Assembly (NCBI GenBank): GCA_051002015.1
Contig: JBPCMS010000050.1
Coordinates: forward strand, 1-23,722
DNA length: 23,722 nt
From: JACDBE01 sp051002015
GTDB lineage: Bacteria > Actinomycetota > Acidimicrobiia > Spongiisociales > UBA5794
Direction of reading: 5' to 3'
This document shows positions 5,863 through 13,560 of this stretch, piece by piece. The notes beneath the pieces were generated by a model. The model ran no database searches and had not been told where the DNA came from. It saw only the letters and a list, made by a program, of their open reading frames with translations. A program made the position numbers and the translations under genes. Each line of letters starts with the position of its first letter. Within the stretch, counting starts at the first letter, position 1.

Positions 5863-8463
5863 TCAGCGCATCGACACCGCGTTGACGGCGGCGTTGACCG
5901 ACTGGGGGACGTCCTCGCCGAGGCCGACCAGACCGTTCGACACGCTCACCATCCCGTACAGCCGGGGAACCGTCGTGGTCGCCGTGCCGCTCACCACGAT
6001 GGGTCGGGTCCACACCAGGGCATCCCCGATCGGGATCGGGGTCATCGGACCGAACTGCACCTTGGAGCCGTTGGCGTTGAGCAGGGTGAACAGCCGGGCC
6101 ATGGCGGGGTCGGCGTCGATGGCGCTCTGGGCGATCTGCGGGGTGGCCACCTGCCGCCCCGGCCGGTCCTCGATTACGACGACGGTCAGGTGCTCGGGGT
6201 CGTCGTGGTCGGCGATGGCGAGGGCGACCAGCTCGTCACGCCCCGCCGCAGGGTTACCCGACGCCCCCGGGCTGTAGGGGCGGACCGCCACCCAATGGCC
6301 CTCCGCCTGGGGGCCGGCGGGGGGCATGAACAACGAAACTGCGGGGGCGGGCCCGGTTGGTTCCTCACCCACGGCGACGCTCGCCGCCGTCGACACCGAC
6401 CACCGGTCGGTACCGCTGAACAACGCCTCGGCGTCGGTGACGTGATAGCGGCCCAGCAACTCGGTCTGGACCGCGAGCAGGTCGGGCGGGTAGTGCAGAT
6501 GGGAGCGGAGCTCCTCAGGAAGCTCGGAGATGGGCTCGATCAGCCCGGGGAAGATCCGCTCCCAGGCGTCGAGCACCGGGTCGTCGGCCCCCCCGACGTC
6601 GGTGCGATAGAGGTGGACGGAGCCGTCGTAGGCGTCGACCGTCGCCTTCACCGAGGCATGCAGGTAGTTGAACGACCCGTGCAGCCCGGTGGCGCCGACG
6701 CTCCCCGCAGACGAGAACTGGGAGTACGGGTAGGTGGAGGCGGTGGTGTAGGCGTCGACCAGCCACACCACCCCGTCGCCGGTGACCACGGGATAGGGGT
6801 TGCCGTCGAAGGCGAGGAAGGGGGCCAGGGCCGCCAGGCGCTCCCTGACGTCGCGGCGGTAGAGCAGCTGGGAGTCTTCGGTGAGCTCGGCGGACAGCAG
6901 CGGCTCGATCTCCCCCACCGCGGCCGAGAGAACCGCCTTGCGCCACCACGAGGCGATCGGGATCCCGGTGTCGGCGGCGAACACCGCCCCGCCCTGCTCG
7001 GTCCGCCTGGTGCCCACGATGGCGTACCAGCCGGCCAGGTTCTCCCCGAAGTACAGCTCAGGGCGGGCAGGCACCAGGACCGCGGCGAGAGCGTCGACAT
7101 CGGGACGGCCGTCTTCGTCCGGGACGTCGGCGGGCACGGCGACCACCCCGTCGCCGTGGGTGTATACAAGGTGGGTCTGCACCCAGCCCTGCTCGGGAAG
7201 GTCGCCCCTGCTGGAGTTGCGCGCCGCCAGCATCACCGGCCGCACCACCCCGTCGATGTCGTACCGGTCGAGGTCGACGTCGGTTATCCGGGTCGCCCGC
7301 GTCCCCTGCAGGACCTGGAGGGCACTGACCAGCTGGTCGGTCCGGAACAGCGGCACCCTGGTCAGGTCCCGGGCGATCACCGGGTCGAGCGGCTCGGTCA
7401 GCCCGTCGGCGATCGGGGCGGGGGTGATCGCCACCGCCTCCAGCCCGTAGGCCGATCTGGTCGCCTCGAGATTGTGGGCGATGTGGGGCAGCTCCCGAGC
7501 CGCCTCGGCCGGCTGGACCACGAAACGGTCGACCAGACCGGGGATCACCGTGGTCGCCAGCACGTGGAGGACCACCCATCCCCCGACGAGGATCAGGGCG
7601 GGGCGCCATCCTCCGGTCCTGGCGGTGAAGACGAAGGCGACGGCCGTTGCCAACGCCGCCAGGGCGAGCACCCACATCAGCGGGATCCCGACGGTGAGGT
7701 CGGTGAAGCCGGGGCCGTCGAAGGCGCCCTGGCGGTCGAAGGCGAATCCGGGGCGGCGCACCAGCAGGTAGTCGAGCGCCTGGAGGACGGAGAAGACGGC
7801 GCCGAGGATTCCCAGGTGGGTGATCGCCCACTCCGACGAGGTCCGGCCGGAGACCGGGAGGTGGACGGCTCCCGACACGGCATAGCCGAAGATGGCGAGG
7901 GCGGCGCCGGCGATGACCAGCTGACGGAGCCATCCGCTGACCACGGTCAGGAAGGGGAGCTGGAACAGGTACGAGCCGAGGTCGCCGCCCAGGGCGGGGA
8001 CGGGTCGCCCCAGCGAGCCGCCGTGGCGGAACAGCAGCCACGACTGCCACTGGTCCATCGCCGCAAGGCCGATCCGCACCACCAGGAAGGCGGCGAGGCC
8101 CAGCATCACCCATCGATGGGCTGGGCCCATCCTGGCCCGGTAGCGGATGACCATCGAGGAAAGCTCGGACGGGTCCCGGTATCCACGCAGCGGCAGCAGC
8201 ACGCTGGTTCCCAGCACCACGGCGGTGATCACGGCGGCGGCGAGGGCCAGCTGCACCTGGGCGCCGACGATGGTCGACCACACATCGGTGTCGGTCACCG
8301 TGTCGAACCACCACCGGTCGAGCACGATCCCGGCGACGGCGCGCAGCGTCGACCAGGTGACGAGGAGGACGGCGGCGGCGACGGCGACGATCCGCTGCCA
8401 CCGGGGGCGGCGCATCAACCACCCCACCAGCGGGAACGGTCGTGCCTGGGCTCGGGCAGACAT
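5863..8463 (-). CDS. UPF0182 family (COG1615) membrane protein
   Basis: This encodes 866 residues. The first third has about seven transmembrane segments, after a basic N-terminus leading into R-I-V-A-V-A-A-A-V-L-L-V-T-W. The remainder is a large hydrophilic domain that should lie outside the membrane. Segments such as D-R-W-W-F-D-T-V in the first loop, R-Y-D-I-D-G-V in the middle, and the long run from Y-F-G-E to Y-A-I-V-G-T-R-R-T-E are characteristic of UPF0182, widespread in actinobacteria and of unknown biochemical role. Length is slightly below the usual 900-1000 residues. The start is ATG 8463, 48 bases after the stop of the upstream receiver-like gene, so the two may be cotranscribed. 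A very long open frame on the opposite strand is a codon-bias shadow. Confidence 0.9.
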   Translation of the reverse strand: MSARAQARPFPLVGWLMRRPRWQRIVAVAAAVLLVTWSTLRAVAGIVLDRWWFDTVTDTDVWSTIVGAQVQLALAAAVITAVVLGTSVLLPLRGYRDPSELSSMVIRYRARMGPAHRWVMLGLAAFLVVRIGLAAMDQWQSWLLFRHGGSLGRPVPALGGDLGSYLFQLPFLTVVSGWLRQLVIAGAALAIFGYAVSGAVHLPVSGRTSSEWAITHLGILGAVFSVLQALDYLLVRRPGFAFDRQGAFDGPGFTDLTVGIPLMWVLALAALATAVAFVFTARTGGWRPALILVGGWVVLHVLATTVIPGLVDRFVVQPAEAARELPHIAHNLEATRSAYGLEAVAITPAPIADGLTEPLDPVIARDLTRVPLFRTDQLVSALQVLQGTRATRITDVDLDRYDIDGVVRPVMLAARNSSRGDLPEQGWVQTHLVYTHGDGVVAVPADVPDEDGRPDVDALAAVLVPARPELYFGENLAGWYAIVGTRRTEQGGAVFAADTGIPIASWWRKAVLSAAVGEIEPLLSAELTEDSQLLYRRDVRERLAALAPFLAFDGNPYPVVTGDGVVWLVDAYTTASTYPYSQFSSAGSVGATGLHGSFNYLHASVKATVDAYDGSVHLYRTDVGGADDPVLDAWERIFPGLIEPISELPEELRSHLHYPPDLLAVQTELLGRYHVTDAEALFSGTDRWSVSTAASVAVGEEPTGPAPAVSLFMPPAGPQAEGHWVAVRPYSPGASGNPAAGRDELVALAIADHDDPEHLTVVVIEDRPGRQVATPQIAQSAIDADPAMARLFTLLNANGSKVQFGPMTPIPIGDALVWTRPIVVSGTATTTVPRLYGMVSVSNGLVGLGEDVPQSVNAAVNAVSMR

Positions 8464-8511
8464 GAGCGGTCACGATAGGGGCGGACGCCGCCGGTGCCGC
8501 GCCACCGCTGG

Positions 8512-9348
8512 TCAGGCCGGCCGGCTGAGCAGGTCGGACAGCCGGGCGAAGAACCGGCTGCGAGGCATGACCTCGCCGGCGCCAGCCCGCTCCGCAGCCC
8601 GGAGCGCTTCCGTGTCGACGTGGGGCCCGAAGGCGACCACCTTGACCCCGACGCCGGCGAGCCGCCCAATGATCTCGATCGCCGCCGGGTGGTTCAGGTC
8701 GACCAGCGCCACCGCAGGAGTGCCGGCGTCGAGCCCGGCATCTACCGCCCCCGGGTTGCGCCACACCGCCAGCTCGAGCCCGGCCGCCTCGGCCACCGCC
8801 GCCACCTTCGACCGGTCCATCAGGTCGGTCCCGATCAGGGCGACCGGCCCCCCGCCGGACGGTGGGGTCGGCGAGGGGACCACGCCTGCGATCGTCTCCG
8901 CCCTGCCGATCCCCCAGGCCACCACCGTGCGCCAGGCGTCGTCACCCAGGTCCTGCGCCGAGCTGGGGGCCAGGTCGAACAGATCGCCGGGGAGCGCCTG
9001 GGTCGACGGCTCGTCGCGATCGATCGGCGCCACCCCGAGGATCTCCAGGGCGCGGGTTGGCGGCTCCAGCGCCTCTCGGAACAGCTCCATCGGGGCCGCC
9101 CTCTGCGCCCCGGCCGGCTGCTGCGCCCATTCCGCCAGGGATCGGGCCAGAAGGGCGGACCCTTCGGCGAGCGCCCCCTCGATCGTGCCCGTGTCGATCC
9201 CCCGCACCGCCAACAGGCGCTCGAGGTAGGGGCGGTAGCCGTCGGCCAGGGAGGTGGCGACCAGGCGGCAGCGGTCGGCGTAGGTGGCGTCCACGGCCTC
9301 GAGGATACGGCGCAGATCGGTGACCAGGGTTCGTAGGCGTGATACCAC
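8512..9348 (-). CDS. Uncharacterised protein with receiver-like C-terminal domain
   Basis: From the GTG at 9348 this gives 278 residues; a TTG at 9405 in the same frame would give 297, and neither has a clear ribosome binding site. The N-terminal half is helical with no family I recognise. The C-terminal about 110 residues look like a response-regulator receiver fold: a strand P-V-A-L-I-G-T-D, a central strand A-L-V-D-L-N-H-P where a phospho-acceptor Asp would sit, then V-K-V-V-A-F-G-P and G-A-G-E-V-M-P-R-S-R-F. The second acidic residue of the usual pair and the conserved Lys are not clearly present, so phosphorylation is doubtful. The gene precedes UPF0182 on the same strand and diverges from the LppM-like lipoprotein gene. 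Confidence 0.62.
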   Translation of the reverse strand: MVSRLRTLVTDLRRILEAVDATYADRCRLVATSLADGYRPYLERLLAVRGIDTGTIEGALAEGSALLARSLAEWAQQPAGAQRAAPMELFREALEPPTRALEILGVAPIDRDEPSTQALPGDLFDLAPSSAQDLGDDAWRTVVAWGIGRAETIAGVVPSPTPPSGGGPVALIGTDLMDRSKVAAVAEAAGLELAVWRNPGAVDAGLDAGTPAVALVDLNHPAAIEIIGRLAGVGVKVVAFGPHVDTEALRAAERAGAGEVMPRSRFFARLSDLLSRPA

Positions 9349-9419
9349 CGAACGGCGAGGACCGGCTCCGCCATCCCCAGGCTCTCCTACAGTGACCCGG
9401 TCCAACCTCGAGGAGTCCC

Positions 9420-10289
9420 GTGCGCAAGCTGATCCCGCTGATCGCTGTCGTCGTTGTGGTCCTGGCGGGCTGCCGCGCCGAGGTCGAGCTCGGTCTCGAC
9501 GTCGAATCGGAAGGATCGGGAACCCTCGGGTTCGAGGTCGGGATGGATGACCAACTCGCCTCCTTCATCGAGTCGACCGGCCAGGACGTCGACGAGATCC
9601 TGGGCGAGGTGCCCGAGGGGGCCACGGCGCTCGAGCCGCGGGAGGAGGGCGGGCTAACCATCTACGGCTTCACCCGGCCGTTCGCCACCCCCGACGGAGC
9701 GGCGGCCCTCATCAACCAGGGGGTGGACGGCGCAGGGATCGATACCCAGGCCTCGAACTTCGACCTGTCGGTCGCCGACGGCGGCGCCGCATTGGACGCC
9801 ACCTTCGAGTTCCCGGACGTCAGCGAGGAGGCAGGCGACTTCGGTGGCCTGGCCGAGTCGCTGGAGGGGGCCGTCAGCGCCTCGATCCGGGTCCACCTCC
9901 CCGGTGCGGTGGTCGAATCCAACGCCGACCGCACCCTGGCCGACGGGAGCCTGGCGTGGGACATCCCGCTGGCAGGAGGGACGGTGGTGGTCCAGGCACG
10001 GTCCGAGGCCGGGGGCGGTGGGTTCCCGGTGGTGCCGGTCGCCGTCGCCGCCGGTGTCGTCGCCCTCGGTGCGGGGCTTTGGGCGCTGAGCCGGAGGGGC
10101 AAGGGTGGCGCCGCCGCCATCGAGGGCACCCCGATCCCGTCGGCTCCCACCTCGGTCTACGGTGAGGTGACCACGCCAGCCACCTACCGCCAGGCCGTGG
10201 ACGAGGTCATCGATCCACCGCCGGCCGACCCCGTCGATCCCGACAGCTCCGGTCCGCGCCGCCCGGGTGAGGCCGACACCCGCGACTGA
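9420..10289 (+). CDS. LppM-like lipoprotein with C-terminal membrane anchor
   Basis: The 289-residue protein has a short basic N-terminus, a valine-rich hydrophobic core, and the lipobox L-A-G-C (Cys18), so it should be lipid-modified and exposed outside the membrane. The following domain (about 20-195), starting E-V-E-L-G-L-D-V and containing Y-G-F-T-R-P-F-A, resembles the actinobacterial LppM domain. A transmembrane helix at about 203-224 is followed by basic residues and a Pro-rich cytoplasmic tail of about 60 residues. The start is GTG 9420, with AGGAG at 9411-9415. It diverges from the receiver-like gene, with only about 70 bases between the starts. The LppM name rests on overall pattern; secretion and topology are firmer. 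Confidence 0.7.
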   Translation: MRKLIPLIAVVVVVLAGCRAEVELGLDVESEGSGTLGFEVGMDDQLASFIESTGQDVDEILGEVPEGATALEPREEGGLTIYGFTRPFATPDGAAALINQGVDGAGIDTQASNFDLSVADGGAALDATFEFPDVSEEAGDFGGLAESLEGAVSASIRVHLPGAVVESNADRTLADGSLAWDIPLAGGTVVVQARSEAGGGGFPVVPVAVAAGVVALGAGLWALSRRGKGGAAAIEGTPIPSAPTSVYGEVTTPATYRQAVDEVIDPPPADPVDPDSSGPRRPGEADTRD

Positions 10290-10303
10290 CCCCACCGCCT
10301 CCC

Positions 10304-10329
10304 CGGGACGACAGTGTTGTGTTGTTCCG
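10304..10329 (+). terminator. Candidate hairpin terminator between convergent genes
   Basis: CGGGACGACA (10304-10313) pairs with TGTTGTTCCG (10320-10329) as a ten-pair stem with two G-U pairs and a six-base loop, 14 bases after the LppM-like stop codon. On the opposite strand the two wobble pairs become A-C mismatches, so the structure favours transcription in the plus direction. There is no T-tract. Confidence 0.4.
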
Positions 10330-10333
10330 CACG

Positions 10334-11302
10334 TCACCCGGTCATCGCCACCACGACGAGCACACCAAGCGGCCCGGCGACGGCGGCGACGCCCATCCTG
10401 GTGACGTCGTCTCGTCCCAGCCTGGCGGCGCTGGGGGCGGCCCCCTCCCATTCGTCGACGATCGAGGCCGGTGAGGGTCCCAGCCCGATGACCTCGGAGG
10501 AGGCGGTCGACGGGACCGAGGCGGCCGCCAGCCGTCCCCCCAACCGCACCCCGTCGGGGGAGGCATGCGCCAGCCATCCCCCGGTGTACATATCGGTGGC
10601 GTGTTGCAGGGCAACCGCATCGAGCTCGGCCGACCGGGCGAGCGGCGCCGCCCCTGCCTCGGATCGAGCCCGGTTGGCGAGGTGGAACAGGGCATCGGCC
10701 TGACCGGCGCTTGGAACGAGGTGCGCCCCGGCAGGAACGTCGAGGAGGATGGTTTCCCGGCCGGGGTCGCCGACCACGGCCTGCCCGAAGTGGTCGTCGA
10801 GACGCAGGGCCACGGCGAGCACCCGGTCGCCACCGACGACGGCGAGCGCTTCCTGGGGGAGCCGGTCGGGGTCGGTCAGCATCGTCGCCAGCTCGGATTC
10901 CTCGACCGAATCCCCCACTCCGCCCAAGGGAAGGACCCGAACCGCCGACACCAAGAGGGTCAGCACGAGGACGCCGGCCAGCCCGGCAGCGACGGCCCCG
11001 GCGGCGCGGTCAAGGGTGGGAAGCCCCGGCATGGCATCGAGCACCTTGCGCATCATCCCCGCCACCATCACCCCCGCAATCGAGCAGGCGGCGAACACCA
11101 CGACACCACCGATGATCCGGGAGGTGTCGGGAGAGGTACCGGCAATGCCGGAGACAAGACTCCCCATGGGGCCGGAGAGGCGGAGGGCGAGGATGGTGCC
11201 GACAACGACCACGACCAGCCCCACCGCCGACCGTACGAAACCCCGCATCCAACCGCGCACGATGGCGCCGGCGAGGACGGCCCCCAGGATGACGTCGAAC
11301 AC
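10334..11302 (-). CDS. CvpA-family membrane protein fused to a CAP/SCP-like domain
   Basis: This encodes 322 residues from the GTG at 11302. The N-terminal about 125 residues hold four hydrophobic helices in CvpA (colicin V production) style, with V-R-G-W-M-R-G-F-V-R-S early and L-D-R-A-A-G-A-V-A-A-G-L before the fourth helix. A linker leads to a domain (about 200-320) with the CAP/SCP pattern: N-R-A-R, L-D-A-V-A-L-Q-H-A-T-D-M (His234), then L-A-H-A-S-P-D-G (His246). The later G-E-N and S-P-G-H-R motifs are degenerate (S-S-E and A-P-S-A-A-R), so the metal or ligand site may be altered. The soluble domain is predicted to be outside, as in the CvpA-protease fusion MarP of mycobacteria. Six bases separate it from the upstream AI-2E-family permease gene. 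Confidence 0.74.
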   Translation of the reverse strand: MFDVILGAVLAGAIVRGWMRGFVRSAVGLVVVVVGTILALRLSGPMGSLVSGIAGTSPDTSRIIGGVVVFAACSIAGVMVAGMMRKVLDAMPGLPTLDRAAGAVAAGLAGVLVLTLLVSAVRVLPLGGVGDSVEESELATMLTDPDRLPQEALAVVGGDRVLAVALRLDDHFGQAVVGDPGRETILLDVPAGAHLVPSAGQADALFHLANRARSEAGAAPLARSAELDAVALQHATDMYTGGWLAHASPDGVRLGGRLAAASVPSTASSEVIGLGPSPASIVDEWEGAAPSAARLGRDDVTRMGVAAVAGPLGVLVVVAMTG

Positions 11303-11308
11303 GGCGCC

Positions 11309-12601
11309 TCAGCCCCCCGGTGGCGGCGACCCGGTGGCGGTCGGATCTGGCTCGACCCCCGGCACGGGATGCTGACCCTCCGCCGCCCCCTCATGATCGA
11401 GGGCCTCGCCCGCCCGGCGGAGCCGCTCCCGCAACGGCGGTGGGGGCTGGGGGTGCTCGATCAGGGCCTCGGTGGCTTCCTCCCATGACTGCCCGAGCAC
11501 CCTGGTGCGCCAGAGATGGCCGACCACGACCTTGAGACCGGCGGTGACCGGCACCGCCAGCAGCACCCCGATGATGCCGTCGAGGGCACCGCCGAGGATC
11601 AGCACGAGCACCACAACGGCGGGGTGGAGCCGAACCGTCGCCCGCATCACCGTGGGGCTGACCAGATGGTTGTCGATCTGCTGGACGACGATGGCCACCA
11701 CCCCCGCCCACAGACCGGTGCCCACCGAGTCGGTGACCAACCCGACCAGAAAGCCGAGGGCGCCGCCGACCCAGGGCCCCACGAACGGGATGATGTTGAG
11801 GAACCCGGACAGCATCCCGAGGATCAGCCAGAACTCGAGCCCGATCAGCCAGAAGCCGAAGCTCATCATCGTCCCCACGATGAGGGCGACCAGGAGTTGG
11901 CCCCTGAGGAACCCGCCGACGACGCCCCCGACCTGGCGGGACACGTAGACGGTCTCGTCCCGGTAGGTCGGGGGGATGAGCGAAACGGTCTCCTGGCGCA
12001 CCCTGGGCAGGTCGAGCAGGAGATAGAGGGCGATGACCGGGGCCACCACGAACACCAGGATTGCCTCGAGGAGTCCCGAGGTGACCTGGCCGAGCCGGGC
12101 CAGGGCGGCAGAGAGGAACTGGTCCTGGTTGTCGGGATCGGAGACGAACTGCTGCATCTCCTCGTACGACCACAGATCGACGGTGATCCCGATGCGCTCG
12201 ATCAGCTCCTCGATCTGGCCGGCGGTGTCCTCGTAGAGCAGGGGGAAATCGCTGCCCAGTCCCTGCGCCTGGTCGGCGACGTTGGGGATGATGAGCCACA
12301 CCAGCAGTACCAACACTCCGACGAACCCGACGAGAGCGACGATGGCCCCGATCGGCCGGGGGATCCCGCGGGTCTGCAGCCTGACGATGACGGGATTTAG
12401 CAGGTAGATGACGGCGACGGCGAGGACGATGGGGGCGACCAGGATGTGAACCTTTCCCAGCATCCACACCATCGCCCACAACAGCACGAGGATCCCGACG
12501 ATGCTCCATGCCGCCACCCCGGTGCGGGTGAGGGCGACGGCCATACGGACCTGTCTGGTCTCGACCTCCTCAGGACCGGGGGCGCCAGCTCGCTCTGTCA
12601 T
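11309..12601 (-). CDS. AI-2E family transporter (PerM/UPF0118-type permease)
   Basis: The 430-residue protein has about eight transmembrane segments in the AI-2E/PerM pattern: two early helices (W-S-I-V-G-I-L-V-L-L and I-V-L-A-V-A-V-I-Y-L-L-N-P), a third helix, then a long hydrophilic stretch (about 125-205). After this come the family-typical Y-R-D-E-T, the G-F-L-R-G-Q-L-L-V-A-L-I-V segment, G-F-L-N-I-I-P-F-V-G-P, and I-D-N-H-L-V-S-P. A Pro-rich cytoplasmic tail follows. Family members move diverse small substrates or ions; the substrate here is unknown, and the AI-2E name should not be read as proof of quorum-signal export. The start is ATG 12601. It probably shares a transcript with the CvpA-CAP gene after it and perhaps the DUF3263 gene before it. 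Confidence 0.87.
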   Translation of the reverse strand: MTERAGAPGPEEVETRQVRMAVALTRTGVAAWSIVGILVLLWAMVWMLGKVHILVAPIVLAVAVIYLLNPVIVRLQTRGIPRPIGAIVALVGFVGVLVLLVWLIIPNVADQAQGLGSDFPLLYEDTAGQIEELIERIGITVDLWSYEEMQQFVSDPDNQDQFLSAALARLGQVTSGLLEAILVFVVAPVIALYLLLDLPRVRQETVSLIPPTYRDETVYVSRQVGGVVGGFLRGQLLVALIVGTMMSFGFWLIGLEFWLILGMLSGFLNIIPFVGPWVGGALGFLVGLVTDSVGTGLWAGVVAIVVQQIDNHLVSPTVMRATVRLHPAVVVLVLILGGALDGIIGVLLAVPVTAGLKVVVGHLWRTRVLGQSWEEATEALIEHPQPPPPLRERLRRAGEALDHEGAAEGQHPVPGVEPDPTATGSPPPGG

Positions 12602-12677
12602 GGCGGAGAGCTTGCCAGATCTCGACCGGTAGTGCCCGGACCGCGGGCTCCGGCGACGAGACCGGGGGCGTGGCCCA

Positions 12678-13007
12678 TCAGCCCAACAGGCCCCGCCGCA
12701 CCCGCTCGGCGATCTGCTCCATCCGCACCCGTTTCATCCGCTGCAGCCGGCGCACGGTGAGCGCGTCGTACGCCGATGCCTCCGGGTCATCCATCAGCCG
12801 CCGGATGGCCTGGTAGTACCGGGTGGCGCTCATCCCCAGGTTGTCCCGGATGGCGGCGTCCTTGCCACCGGGGTGCAGCCACCACGAGCCCTCGAAGTCG
12901 AGTATCCGCCGATCACGAGCCGACAACCCTCTGCTCCCGCCCGGCGGAACATCGGCGTCTTCTGCCCCGGGTCGAGCCCGCCCCTTGTCGATGCCTTCGT
13001 CATCCAC
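12678..13007 (-). CDS. DUF3263 domain protein
   Basis: From the GTG at 13007 this encodes 109 residues. The core L-S-A-R-D-R-R-I-L-D-F-E-G-S-W-W then G-M-S-A-T-R-Y-Y-Q-A-I-R-R-L-M and L-T-V-R-R-L-Q-R-M-K is the DUF3263 signature, found in actinobacteria. The predicted helix-turn-helix-like fold suggests nucleic-acid binding, but no function is established. A much longer open frame extends upstream, but only the part from about residue 35 matches the family. A TACGCT box (13019-13014) ends seven bases before the GTG, the spacing expected for a leaderless message. The gene is 76 bases upstream of the AI-2E-family permease gene and diverges from the MmcQ/YjbR gene. Confidence 0.8.
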   Translation of the reverse strand: MDDEGIDKGRARPGAEDADVPPGGSRGLSARDRRILDFEGSWWLHPGGKDAAIRDNLGMSATRYYQAIRRLMDDPEASAYDALTVRRLQRMKRVRMEQIAERVRRGLLG

Positions 13008-13113
13008 GCATCCAGCGTATCGGGGGGGTGTGACACGTTTGGGGATTTCGCCGGTTTCGCCGGCAGGGGCAGGCAACAACCGCGCGGTGCCCACATCGTC
13101 CCGAGCGACCAGA

Positions 13114-13494
13114 ATGACGGAGATGACGCCCGATCCCCTCCCCAGATTGCGTGACCTGTGCCTGCGCCTCCCCGAGGTGACCGAGCGCCTCAGCCATGGC
13201 GAGCCGACATGGTTCATCCGGGCAAAGAAGACCTTCGTCACGTACGCCGACCATCATCACGACGACCGTCTCGCCTTCTGGTGCGCGGCACCTCCCGGGG
13301 ATCAGGAGAGGATGACCACCGCCCACCCCGAGCGGTTCTTCGTACCCCCCTACGTGGGCCATCGGGGCTGGCTTGGTGTCTACCTCGACGTCCCGGCCGA
13401 CTGGGACGAGATCACCGAGATCGTCGAGGACGCCTATCGAGTCGTCGCCCCAGCGACCCTGGTCGCCCGCCTCGACGGTTGGGAAGGCCGTTGA
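13114..13494 (+). CDS. MmcQ/YjbR family DNA-binding-type protein
   Basis: This is a 126-residue protein with the MmcQ/YjbR (DUF419) layout: an opening helix L-R-D-L-C-L-R-L-P-E-V-T-E, then H-G-E-P-T-W-F, a beta strand F-V-T-Y-A, a variable loop with several His and Asp, F-F-V-P-P-Y-V-G-H-R-G-W-L-G-V, and a final helix ending V-A-P-A-T-L-V-A-R. The fold resembles the double-wing DNA-binding motif, though many members have no known role. The ATG at 13114 gives the family-sized product; another ATG nine bases on (13123) is also possible. It stands alone between divergent DUF3263 and convergent hemY, 66 bases from the hemY stop. Confidence 0.84.
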   Translation: MTEMTPDPLPRLRDLCLRLPEVTERLSHGEPTWFIRAKKTFVTYADHHHDDRLAFWCAAPPGDQERMTTAHPERFFVPPYVGHRGWLGVYLDVPADWDEITEIVEDAYRVVAPATLVARLDGWEGR

Positions 13495-13560
13495 GCGTCG
13501 ACGGCCGGTGGCAGGAGTCGATGGCGGGGACCGGAGCGACCCGTCGCCCCCGGAGAGGTT

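Noticed and set aside
5809..8478. An 889-codon open frame on the plus strand, antisense to UPF0182.
   Set aside because: It is a codon-bias shadow of a GC-rich gene: the translation is low-complexity Gly/Asp/His/Arg with no domain, and the minus strand holds a clear family member.
13495..13560. A terminator between the MmcQ/YjbR gene and hemY.
   Set aside because: Only short five-base complementarities and a direct repeat of GCCGGTGG were found; no convincing hairpin.
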